Below, piece after piece: positions 26,289 through 34,000 of a stretch of 44,471 nt of DNA (the first letter of the stretch is position 1; each line of letters opens with the position of its first letter). The DNA is from Oscillospiraceae bacterium (GTDB lineage Bacteria; Bacillota; Clostridia; Oscillospirales; JAAYXM01). Position numbers and translations under genes: made by a program. The notes below the pieces were generated by a model that was not told the DNA's origin, ran no database searches, and worked only from the letters and a program-made list of their open reading frames with translations. The stretch is from contig SVLF01000018.1 in the NCBI GenBank assembly GCA_015068085.1, positions 1-44,471 on the forward strand. Direction: 5' to 3'.

Positions 26289-28151
26289 TCAAACCTCCAG
26301 AGCTTTAAGCTCAAGCGACTCAAGCGTAATAAGCTGCTCTTTTTCTCCACTTATCACCTTTACCGTTACCGGCATATCATAGTCGGTGTTAAGAAGATAT
26401 ATTTTATTCCCTTCGTATACCGACCAGCGCACGCGCTCACTTCCGACAACCTTTATATCGCAGGTTCTTGCACTTGCCGTTACAAACTCGCGCGCAATCG
26501 AACGGTAAAGCGGGAAAAGTGCCGGATGCCCGGGATAATTTATGCTCGTAACAAGCGTTGCAGTCCCCTCCCCGATCCGGTTTTCAATAACCGTTGGCAA
26601 ATCACTTATCCTATTCGGGAAGCTGTCACCCGCATACGCAATTTCACATCCTCCGCAAATCCCGAAACGGGCATATTCAACATATCCTGCAGAGTAAAGC
26701 GGATCGCACGCCAATGACTCTGTTGCCGGATATATGACGTTCTCATTTGCATTTCCCTTTCTGAACTTATGCCCATAGTTAGTCTTGCGGATTTCTCCTA
26801 TAAAACGGCAACCGAAAAGCTTTTCAATTTTGTCTGCAGCAATGAACTTAAATTCACCTTTTCGCGCGGTTTGCGTATTGAGATGAGCGCAGGTCATAAG
26901 CAGATGTCCTCCGCGCGAAACATATTCCGTAAGCTTATCCATATTCTCGTCTGTCATTGTGTTCCAGCCGAGGAATATGAGATAGTCATATTTACAAAGC
27001 GCATCAACATCAGCCTCAATTGGAATAATATCGTACATTCCGTAAGCCGGAAGCGCAGACAGGTCATAATCTCCGTAATTCGAAACATCCGCCCATGTAC
27101 GACGCACTCCGATTTCATCAAGAAGACGCCAAGAGTGTTCCGCTTCATTATGGCCCCATTCTTCGCGGAAAAACTGTCCCCATACAGAACCGCCTCCCCA
27201 GCCTCCCCATGCATCGTGAAGCCCTGAAACAAATGCGACCTTAACCTTAGGACCTCCCTTCGGACGGAAATCTTTCTTTATATACTCGTTCATATTCTGC
27301 ATAACACGTCGGTAATCTGCACTTATCTCAGACTCCTTCGGCAGCTTGATGCCATAAGATGCAATGCATTCATCCCCGCTTTCTGCAAGCAGGATGTTCG
27401 AGCCTGCAAGATATGCATATTTATATTCAAGCTCTAAGCGCTTACGTTTCAGCACATCAGTGTGATGCACGCCACCGTACCACTCATGAGCAGTATAGGT
27501 TCCCCACATTTTCGAGCCGTAAGCGCGAGCGGTGCCACGGAGAGAGGAAATGATGATATCCGGATTTCCGCAAGGCATTTCAATAAGCGGAATCGTCACT
27601 CCGGCTTCGGCGTTGTATTTGCTGAGTGCCGTTGCCTCAACCGAAAGAATATTCGGCATTTTCTGCTTTTTATCTATTGCGATAAAACCCGAAACTATGT
27701 TGATATATTCTCTATGCGCCTCTTCCATATCGGCACATCCTGCCTTTATCGGAGAGGTGACCATATGCAGCTTTGTGGTATCTCCGCTCATATAATATCC
27801 GGGAAGCTTGCAGGCACAGTTGCTTCCTGTCTCGCCCAGCTGTTCACCGAGAAAATATTCTCCGGCAATTTTCTTTATCTTATCTACCGTTTCGGCATCA
27901 AAAAGACTTTCGCGCCCTTTCGGAGCGAACTGAACCATATAGAGAAACGCAAAATATATCTTGTTCTCTGCAAGATATTTTGCCCATTCTATATAAAACT
28001 CCTGAGGAATCTCTCCTCCACGTCGAGGACGTATTGATACAAAATTAAAGCCCGGTTCAACAACGCGTTCACGAAGCTCATCTAAAATTTTATCAGGCAC
28101 AAACGAGTGTTCCCCCACATGTACACCGTTCAAAATGATATCTCTTTCCAT
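26289..28151 (-). CDS. Putative glycosidase of unassigned family (TIM barrel plus GATase-like domain)
   Basis: 620-residue cytoplasmic protein that I do not recognise as a named family. Residues 1 to about 300 read like a TIM barrel with acidic residues at strand ends: GEYFLGEQLGETGS (Glu103, Glu107) and NILLAESGDE (Glu257), candidate acid/base and nucleophile of a clan GH-A-like enzyme, with WGTYTAHEWYGGVHH between. Residues about 300-480 look like the Rossmann, class-I-GATase-like domain of GH42-type enzymes (KVAFVSGLHDAWGGW ... YDYLIFLGWNTMTDE ... YVSRGGHLLM). The tail (about 560-620) is a small beta domain. First gene of the operon with GH28-like and AGE genes; the promoter region carries the 17-bp shared motif. 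Activity is inference. Confidence 0.65.
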   Translation of the reverse strand: MERDIILNGVHVGEHSFVPDKILDELRERVVEPGFNFVSIRPRRGGEIPQEFYIEWAKYLAENKIYFAFLYMVQFAPKGRESLFDAETVDKIKKIAGEYFLGEQLGETGSNCACKLPGYYMSGDTTKLHMVTSPIKAGCADMEEAHREYINIVSGFIAIDKKQKMPNILSVEATALSKYNAEAGVTIPLIEMPCGNPDIIISSLRGTARAYGSKMWGTYTAHEWYGGVHHTDVLKRKRLELEYKYAYLAGSNILLAESGDECIASYGIKLPKESEISADYRRVMQNMNEYIKKDFRPKGGPKVKVAFVSGLHDAWGGWGGGSVWGQFFREEWGHNEAEHSWRLLDEIGVRRTWADVSNYGDYDLSALPAYGMYDIIPIEADVDALCKYDYLIFLGWNTMTDENMDKLTEYVSRGGHLLMTCAHLNTQTARKGEFKFIAADKIEKLFGCRFIGEIRKTNYGHKFRKGNANENVIYPATESLACDPLYSAGYVEYARFGICGGCEIAYAGDSFPNRISDLPTVIENRIGEGTATLVTSINYPGHPALFPLYRSIAREFVTASARTCDIKVVGSERVRWSVYEGNKIYLLNTDYDMPVTVKVISGEKEQLITLESLELKALEV

Positions 28152-28214
28152 ACAGCACCTCGGTTATATTAAACAATATATTTTGTTAATCATACCACAG
28201 TGCAATCGAAAAAG

Positions 28215-28231
28215 CTTGTAAAATCACACAT
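28215..28231. promoter_or_regulatory. Candidate operator upstream of the intracellular carbohydrate operon
   Basis: CTTGTAAAATCACACAT, identical to 22697-22713 over all 17 bases and in the same orientation relative to the regulated minus-strand gene. It starts 64 bases before the 620-aa gene start (28151), compared with 77 bases at the lyase gene. A TTGCAC (minus strand, near 28200) may be the -35, with no well-spaced -10. Confidence 0.55.
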
Positions 28232-28293
28232 AATTGACTCAACACTTCCTTTTAGATACTATAAGAATTTGTGCTGTCATAGCTATAAAAAAG

Positions 28294-28333
28294 CGGGAAC
28301 TACCACACATAATTGAAGGTAGTTCCCGTTTTT
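28294..28333. terminator. Strong bidirectional terminator after ctpA
   Basis: CGGGAACTACC (28294-28304) pairs exactly with GGTAGTTCCCG (28318-28328), 13-base loop. On the minus strand the stem is followed by a T-rich run (complement of 28285-28292), and on the plus strand by TTTTT. It abuts the TGA of the S41 peptidase gene. The loop contains CACACATAATTGA (28304-28316, first base in the stem), a 13-base sequence also present at 28225-28237 next to the candidate operator. Confidence 0.85.
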
Positions 28334-29820
28334 CAATTTCCGTTGAAATTTATCTTACTGTTGTCTGTGCGGACTGCTTTTTTATCGGATGCGGCAAATT
28401 CTTCTGCAAGCTCAATTGCCTTATCAAGCGGCTTATCCTCTGCAACATACTTATACTTTAAATTCTGTGTTGCGTGGTCAATCTGCTCTATAAGCTCCCA
28501 CTTGCAGACAGAGCCTATCTGCAGGAGATTGTTGTCGCGGCAGAAGAGATTTATTGCATGAACTGTTCTCTTATCCCACTCATCGTCCGCCTCGCCGTAG
28601 AAATATCCGAGGCACTTAAGCCTTTCTTCAATCGCGCGGACATTATCGGTCTTTATCTTGCTTGCATCGGTGTTCTTCTTAAGCTCGCGAAGATACGGAA
28701 GCTTATAGGGAGTAAGCTTCATTGAAACCTGGTAATCCGGCTTTATTCCGATTCCGTCATACGAGCCGCGTACCGGAAGCTTAAGCTCAAGCCCCGTGAT
28801 AATTGCTTCATCGCCATCGCTCGTCTGGATATGGCGCTGACCAAGCCCCTTGCCGAAGGTTTTCTCGCCGACAATTACGGCATATCCTAAATCCTGCATT
28901 GCACCTGCCATAATTTCTGCGGCGGATGCAGTCTGACCGTTTACAAGAATGATGAACTTGTTAAACTCCCAACCATAACCCTCGGAGAAGAAGGTTTTTA
29001 CAAGGAACGGCTTTGTCTGCCATGCCATAAGATACGGAACTTCCTTTTCGGGGATTACGTTATCCATAATATTGATAAGGCAGTTAAGCTCACCGCCGGG
29101 ATTGTTGCGAAGATCGAGAATGATTGTATTTACGCCCTTTTCCTCAAAGTCATCATATGCTTCCATAAAATCTATAAACGTGTTGATTCCGTGGAAATAT
29201 GAAAGCTCGATATAACCTATCTTGTCGCTTATGTATGCAGAGGTTACATCCGATGTCGCAACGGTAGCACGACGGACATACAGCTCAAGCTTTTCCTCGC
29301 CGCGGAGGATTTTGAGCTTTACGTTAGTTCCCTCCTTGCCGCGGATGAACGCTCCCGCCTCTGCCGGAAGGTAGCCCGTGATGTCCATACCGTCTACCTC
29401 AACGATCTTATCGCCGGGCAAAATTCCGGCAGCCTTTGCCGGACCGTCCATAAGACTCTGCACCGTGAGATATCCGTCATCCGTTGTAGTAATGACAACG
29501 CCGATACCGACCATTGAGTTTGTCTGCTCATACGACTCCTCGTATTTTTCGGGAGTCATATACTTTGAATATCTGTCGTCGCGCCCGTAAATTTTGTTTA
29601 CAAGCTTATAGAACAGCTCTTCATCCTCCTCGAACATTTCAAGAAGTGCCTCGCGGACGTAGTCTGTTTCGTTATTTGAATAAAGCCCGTTATCCTTATA
29701 CAGAGCGAGTGCTTCATCAAGCTTCTTGCCGTAATCCACCTCTGCGGCAAATGCGCAAAGAGAGAGCGACATTGCAATTGCAAGAACAAGTGCGATAGTT
29801 TTCAATGCTTTTCTTTTCAT
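28333..29820 (-). CDS. C-terminal processing peptidase (S41, CtpA-like) with PDZ and peptidoglycan-binding domains
   Basis: 495-residue secreted serine protease. Signal peptide 1-26 (ending CAFAAE). PDZ domain about 100-175 (LPGDKIVEVDGMDITGY). The S41 catalytic domain (about 190-365) contains Ser299 in VNGQTASAAEI and Lys324 in GEKTFGKGLGQ, the 25-residue Ser-Lys spacing typical of CtpA/Prc. Residues about 385-450 are a peptidoglycan-binding_1-like repeat (RAIEERLKCLGYFYG ... AINLFCRDNNLL). Such proteases often sit next to ftsEX-M23; here it ends the ddl-murI-DUF1934 operon instead. Likely trims cell-wall hydrolases or surface proteins. Confidence 0.93.
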   Translation of the reverse strand: MKRKALKTIALVLAIAMSLSLCAFAAEVDYGKKLDEALALYKDNGLYSNNETDYVREALLEMFEEDEELFYKLVNKIYGRDDRYSKYMTPEKYEESYEQTNSMVGIGVVITTTDDGYLTVQSLMDGPAKAAGILPGDKIVEVDGMDITGYLPAEAGAFIRGKEGTNVKLKILRGEEKLELYVRRATVATSDVTSAYISDKIGYIELSYFHGINTFIDFMEAYDDFEEKGVNTIILDLRNNPGGELNCLINIMDNVIPEKEVPYLMAWQTKPFLVKTFFSEGYGWEFNKFIILVNGQTASAAEIMAGAMQDLGYAVIVGEKTFGKGLGQRHIQTSDGDEAIITGLELKLPVRGSYDGIGIKPDYQVSMKLTPYKLPYLRELKKNTDASKIKTDNVRAIEERLKCLGYFYGEADDEWDKRTVHAINLFCRDNNLLQIGSVCKWELIEQIDHATQNLKYKYVAEDKPLDKAIELAEEFAASDKKAVRTDNSKINFNGN

Positions 29821-29838
29821 TATCTTATCCTCCGTATT

Positions 29839-30279
29839 TTAATTTACAATTTCCGGCGCAGCTTCACGTATATCCATACACAGTGCGCTTTCACCCGCTA
29901 TTGAATTATTTATTTCCATAGCGTAATCTATCCGCATATTTCCGCCGGCATCGGTAAGGTTTTTGTCGATACTGCGCGTATTTACGCCGACCGTCAGCCC
30001 ACCGAAGCCCATATCGTAATACGAAATATGCTTCTGCCCCTCTTCGAAAATCATATGCGATTCAAGGTCGCCGAAGCGGATTACGGTAACCTTATCCTTT
30101 TCGATTTTTACGGTTGTAGTGGTATTTCCAAGTCCCGTAAGCTCGCTTTCCTTGTATGAAACGTAATAACATCCGCCCTTGTTATAAAACCGCCCGTTCG
30201 TCACAAGCTCAACATTATCTTCTCCGGTATCCTCAAAAGTCTGAAGACCTCGTATTGTAATTATAACATCCTTTTTCAT
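29839..30279 (-). CDS. DUF1934 (YwiB-like) beta-barrel protein
   Basis: 146-residue cytoplasmic protein with the DUF1934 layout: KDVIITIRGLQTF at the start, YYVSYKESELTGLGNTTTTVKI centrally, then VNTRSIDKNL and YAMEINNSIAGES toward the end. The family is calycin-like and its function is not established. Set 21 bp after murI and 18 bp before ctpA, in a cell-wall operon. Confidence 0.85.
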   Translation of the reverse strand: MKKDVIITIRGLQTFEDTGEDNVELVTNGRFYNKGGCYYVSYKESELTGLGNTTTTVKIEKDKVTVIRFGDLESHMIFEEGQKHISYYDMGFGGLTVGVNTRSIDKNLTDAGGNMRIDYAMEINNSIAGESALCMDIREAAPEIVN

Positions 30280-30300
30280 TATGATAAAACTTCCTTTTAT

Positions 30301-31101
30301 TTATTTTCCCGCAGACGCAATTTCCACTTCTCCGCAAAGCTTGCCGCCGAGGAATTTAGATGCGTTTTCCATAAAACCGCTGCGGTCATCCGAAACAAAA
30401 AAGCGATATTCTGCCGCTCCGCAGCTTTTTTCTATATCTTCACATTCCTGCAAAAACCTTGCCGCCTCAAGCCCGGGGTTTATGAGAGAAACGCTGTTTC
30501 CCATAAACCGTGCGATTGCCCGCTCTATAATCGGATAATGCGTACATCCCATAATCAGCGTGTCAACGCCTGCTTCTCTTATCGGAGTAAGATATTCTTC
30601 AACCATCGTCGCAAGAACAATGTCATCGGGGTTCGTTCTCCCGTTTTCAACAAGCGGAACGAAGAGCGGACATGCCGCCGTGTAAATTTCCGCACCGGGA
30701 AGCGCGGTTAGTATCTCTCTCTCATATGAGCGGCTTTTTACAGTCGCGCTCGTTCCGATTATTCCGACTTTCAAGTTTTTTGTGGCATTGCACGCCGCAC
30801 GGGATGCCGGCTCCACCACTCCGATTATCGGAATATCGTAAATTTCGCGTATCTGCGGAAGCGACACCGAGCTTGCCGTTCCGCACGCCATAATAACAGC
30901 CTTTATATCAAAGCTCTGCAGAAAATCAATATCCTCACTCACATAACGCATTATCGTCTCACGTGAGCGTGTTCCATACGGTACACGTGCCGTATCACCG
31001 AAATAAACTATTCTTTCATTCGGCAAAAGCCTCATAATCTCAGAAACCGCCGTAAGCCCGCCGAGTCCCGAATCGAAAACACCGATTGCACGGTTATCCA
31101 T
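30301..31101 (-). CDS. murI: Glutamate racemase MurI
   Basis: Makes D-glutamate for peptidoglycan. 266 residues with VFDSGLGGLTAVSEI at the N-terminus and the two catalytic cysteines at Cys73 (MACGTASS) and Cys186 (MGCTHYP). The usual first motif is CNTAS; here Asn is replaced by Gly. The DNA reads TGCGGAACG unambiguously. The change may be a lineage variant, since the rest of the active site looks intact. It is three bases from ddl, so both wall-precursor enzymes are co-expressed. Confidence 0.93.
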   Translation of the reverse strand: MDNRAIGVFDSGLGGLTAVSEIMRLLPNERIVYFGDTARVPYGTRSRETIMRYVSEDIDFLQSFDIKAVIMACGTASSVSLPQIREIYDIPIIGVVEPASRAACNATKNLKVGIIGTSATVKSRSYEREILTALPGAEIYTAACPLFVPLVENGRTNPDDIVLATMVEEYLTPIREAGVDTLIMGCTHYPIIERAIARFMGNSVSLINPGLEAARFLQECEDIEKSCGAAEYRFFVSDDRSGFMENASKFLGGKLCGEVEIASAGK

Positions 31102-31104
31102 TTC

Positions 31105-32154
31105 CTACTCCTCCAATGCACACGCAATGATTCTGTCAAGCAGCTCCGTAAACTCAACACCGCACGCCGCAAAAAGCTTTGCATACATACTTATATCCGT
31201 AAACCCGGGAATGGTATTTATTTCATTGAAAACTATTTCGCCGTTTGTCTTGTCGACAAAAAAGTCCACCCTTGAAAGACCGCGGCAGCCGAGCGCCATA
31301 TATATCCGCTTTGCATAATCGCGTATCTTTTCCGAGGTTTCCGGCGAAAGCTCTGCCGGAATCACTATTTTCGATGTTCCGTCTAAATATTTTGACTCAT
31401 ATGAATAAAACTCACGCGAGGCAACCACCTCACCGCACACAGAAATCTCCGGTTCGCCGTTTCCGAGCGCCGCAGTTTCAATCTCACGGGCGTTGATGTA
31501 TTCTTCAACCAGCACCTTCCCGCCAAACGGAAGTGCTGCCTCCACTCCCGCGATAAGCCCGTTACGGTCATTCGCCTTTGCAGTGCCGACGGATGACCCG
31601 GTTCCCGCAGGCTTTATAAACACAGGATAAGAAAATTTATTTTCTATTTCCTCAACCTTTTTTTCTGACCAATTCTTATCTGTAACAAGCACCCAGTCTG
31701 CCTGACGCACACCTGTTGTCGCGGCAATGAGCTTTGTTACGGACTTATCCATACACACAGCACACGAAAGACACCCCGGTCCCGCGCACGGAATCCCCGC
31801 AAGCTCAAAAAGCCCCTGAATTCTTCCGTCTTCACCGTTTTCACCGTGAAGCACAGGGAAAACAACATCCACAGGCAATACCTTTCCGCTCGCCATGGAT
31901 ACAATTCCACGGTCCGATCGGCTGACCGATACGGTGCAGGGCTCTTTTTTACAGCTTTGCCACAAGTTGCCGATAACCTCATCGGGAGTAACTGACGGAA
32001 GATAAAACCAATCTCCCTGCTTTGTTATTCCCACTGTAATTATGTTGTACTTTTCCGTATCAAGCCCGCGAAGAACACTTGCTGCGGATTTTAAGGATAT
32101 CTCATGCTCACTCGACGCACCGCCGAAGAGCACACACAGATTTATCCTGCTCAT
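31105..32154 (-). CDS. ddl: D-alanine--D-alanine ligase
   Basis: ATP-grasp enzyme joining two D-Ala for the peptidoglycan stem. 349 residues from the ATG at 32154, chosen because GGGAG is nine bases before it (an ATG three codons upstream touches the binding site). Motifs: VLFGGASSEHEISLKSA at the N-terminus, FPVLHGENGEDGRIQGLFE near 100, FIKPAGTGSSVG in the ATP-grasp core, and SRVDFFVDKTNGEIVFNEINTIPGFT near the C-terminus (Mg-binding Asp/Glu/Asn). The presence of Ser-Tyr or Phe signature for vancomycin-type D-Lac ligases was not assessed. First gene of the ddl-murI-DUF1934-ctpA unit. Confidence 0.94.
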   Translation of the reverse strand: MSRINLCVLFGGASSEHEISLKSAASVLRGLDTEKYNIITVGITKQGDWFYLPSVTPDEVIGNLWQSCKKEPCTVSVSRSDRGIVSMASGKVLPVDVVFPVLHGENGEDGRIQGLFELAGIPCAGPGCLSCAVCMDKSVTKLIAATTGVRQADWVLVTDKNWSEKKVEEIENKFSYPVFIKPAGTGSSVGTAKANDRNGLIAGVEAALPFGGKVLVEEYINAREIETAALGNGEPEISVCGEVVASREFYSYESKYLDGTSKIVIPAELSPETSEKIRDYAKRIYMALGCRGLSRVDFFVDKTNGEIVFNEINTIPGFTDISMYAKLFAACGVEFTELLDRIIACALEE

Positions 32155-32231
32155 AGCTGACATCTCCCGACAATTTTTAAAAAATTTTATTTTCGATTAA
32201 TTTATATGTGGAAAAAGAAAATCATATGTTG

Positions 32232-32247
32232 TATAATATAATATAAT
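32232..32247 (+). promoter_or_regulatory. Tandem -10 elements before the 134-aa gene
   Basis: TATAAT occurs at 32232-32237 and again at 32242-32247, 30 and 20 bases before the ATG at 32262, with TGAGGTG as ribosome binding site. No good -35 at 17 bases was found, so confidence is moderate. Confidence 0.5.
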
Positions 32248-32261
32248 CTGAGGTGAATTAA

Positions 32262-32666
32262 ATGAACATAGACTTTACATCAAAACAGTTTCGCAGACTG
32301 CTCGACCTTGCCTACATCGGCAACTGGGTCTTAAATTCCGCACGCGGCAACGACCGCATTCCCGATTTTGACGAGGTTGAAAGCTATCTGTTCTCACAAT
32401 GCCCAAAATTTGATATGAACACTCTTTTTGAAGAGGTTGACGGAGAAATCCTTCCCTCAAAAGCATTTTCCGAGGGCGGCATCCACGAAGCCATTATGGA
32501 CTATGAAGACACCGTTTTCTTTGAAATCCTCGCAGAGGAGCTTGCCCACCGCGATATCACGGAGGGAGCATACGACTCAGACGAGCTTGTTCCGCGCCGT
32601 GAGGCATATATACGCGAATTTGAACGCAACGGCGTTACCAACATAAGCGTCGATACCGAGTTATAA
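32262..32666 (+). CDS. Small acidic protein of unknown function
   Basis: 134 residues, strongly acidic (many Glu and Asp), no signal peptide, no transmembrane helix and no recognised motif. The sequence starts NIDFTSKQFRRLLDLAYIGNWVLNSAR and looks largely helical. It has a convincing ribosome binding site and promoter-like upstream DNA, and its codon use resembles neighbours, so it is probably real. It stands alone, divergent from ddl and convergent with the hemolysin III gene eight bases away. Confidence 0.7.
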   Translation: MNIDFTSKQFRRLLDLAYIGNWVLNSARGNDRIPDFDEVESYLFSQCPKFDMNTLFEEVDGEILPSKAFSEGGIHEAIMDYEDTVFFEILAEELAHRDITEGAYDSDELVPRREAYIREFERNGVTNISVDTEL

Positions 32667-32674
32667 TAATATAT

Positions 32675-33334
32675 CTACATTATAACATAAGCGAAGACAG
32701 AAATAAAGTGGCAAACACTTCCGCCTAATGCGAGAAAGTGAAAAACCGAATGCATATACTTTTTCGTCTTACCTATTCCATAGAGCACAGCACCAATAGT
32801 ATACAGCACGCCGCCTGCCACAAGGAGAACTACACCTGCCGGCGCCACCGATGCCACAAGGTCACGTGCGGAGAAAATTATCGCCCATCCCATGGCTATA
32901 TATATTATCATTGAAACCACGCGGAACTTATGGACATTTATTGCATTTAACACAATTCCTATCGCAGCGGCAGCCCACACAATACAGAAAATTAAAATGC
33001 CCGAGCTTTCCCGCATAGCAACAAGCGTATACGGCGTATAAGTGCCGGCGATAAGAAAATATATACTGCAGTGGTCAAGCGTTCTGAAAACCTTTTTCGC
33101 AAGATTTATTCCGAGTGCATGGTAAATTGTTGATATCGAATAAAGCACAATCATCGACGCACCGTATATCGAGCTTGACACAATCTTCCACACATCACCC
33201 TGACGTGCGCTGAATACAACGCAAAACACAAGCGCAACGATGCCGAATACCGCACCCAAGCCGTGAGATATTGAATTCACAAGCTCTTCACCTAATGTAT
33301 ATTTCGGTATACCGAGTTTTTCTCTTTTATCCAT
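32675..33334 (-). CDS. Hemolysin III family (PAQR-like) membrane protein
   Basis: 219-residue seven-helix membrane protein. The start at 33334 is supported by AAGGAG seven bases upstream; the frame is open 14 codons further. Conserved metal-site residues of the PAQR/CREST superfamily are visible: NSISHGLGAVFG in helix 1, YHAL before helix 4, DHCSIYFLIAGTYTPY, and the C-terminal HSVFHFLALGGSVCHF with two His. Called hemolysin III by tradition; members are probable hydrolases or lipid-homeostasis proteins, and lytic activity is not implied. Confidence 0.9.
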   Translation of the reverse strand: MDKREKLGIPKYTLGEELVNSISHGLGAVFGIVALVFCVVFSARQGDVWKIVSSSIYGASMIVLYSISTIYHALGINLAKKVFRTLDHCSIYFLIAGTYTPYTLVAMRESSGILIFCIVWAAAAIGIVLNAINVHKFRVVSMIIYIAMGWAIIFSARDLVASVAPAGVVLLVAGGVLYTIGAVLYGIGKTKKYMHSVFHFLALGGSVCHFISVFAYVIM

Positions 33335-33460
33335 ACAGTTTCTCCTTTTCTGCTTTGAAAAAGCACCTTTTATCATATCACTTTTTTACAGAAATTACAA
33401 TTAAAATTTGAAATATTAACCGAACATTAAAATCTATTTTTACTTACGGAGGCAAAACCA

Positions 33461-34000
33461 ATGAAAAAACTGTGTATTTTTATCTTCTCGCTCGCGTTTC
33501 TTTTCCTCACTGCATGCGGCAACAACGCAGGAAAAGAACTTATACTTCCCGAGGCGCAAAATGATAAGCTGTTCACCACTGTAGGAACTTACGATTACAC
33601 CTGTTCTCTCGAAATCCGCTGTGACGATGCCCTCTCCTCATCTGCCCTTTCCGCAGAGAAGCGCGGACTTCTCCCCGAAGACGGCGCGATTATCGAAAAG
33701 TGCGAGGTGGGCTTCAATGCCGGTGAGAGCGTTTTTGACATTCTCTCCCGCACCGTCCGCGAAAGAAAGCTTCATCTCGACTTTTCAGAAACTCCTGCAT
33801 ACGGCTCAACCTACATAAAAGGGATATCGAACCTTTACGAGCTTGACTGCGGCGAGTTTTCCGGCTGGCTTTATACGGTAAACGGAAAAAGCCCGGATGT
33901 CGGCTACAGTCAGTACAAGCCGGAGAACGGTGATGAAATCGCATTCACATACACCTGCGACTGGAGAGCAGCTTACGAAGAAGAGGAGACAAACCAATGA
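33461..34000 (+). CDS. DUF4430-domain lipoprotein
   Basis: 179-residue lipoprotein: signal peptide with lipobox FLTACGNN (Cys near 19). The C-terminal about 85 residues are a DUF4430 (transcobalamin C-terminal-like) domain: ESVFDILSRTV, TYIKGISNLYELDCGEFSGWLYTVNGKSPDVGYSQY (read in parts), then GDEIAFTYT. Such domains bind ligands or partner proteins at the surface. The stop overlaps the ABC exporter start by four bases (ATGA), which makes co-translation likely, an unusual partner for this domain. Confidence 0.85.
   Translation: MKKLCIFIFSLAFLFLTACGNNAGKELILPEAQNDKLFTTVGTYDYTCSLEIRCDDALSSSALSAEKRGLLPEDGAIIEKCEVGFNAGESVFDILSRTVRERKLHLDFSETPAYGSTYIKGISNLYELDCGEFSGWLYTVNGKSPDVGYSQYKPENGDEIAFTYTCDWRAAYEEEETNQ

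Noticed and set aside
24057-28151. Classical pectin (KDG) pathway operon
   Set aside because: No kduI, kduD, kdgK, kdgA, uxaC or unsaturated glucuronyl hydrolase is present in the window; the substrate remains open.
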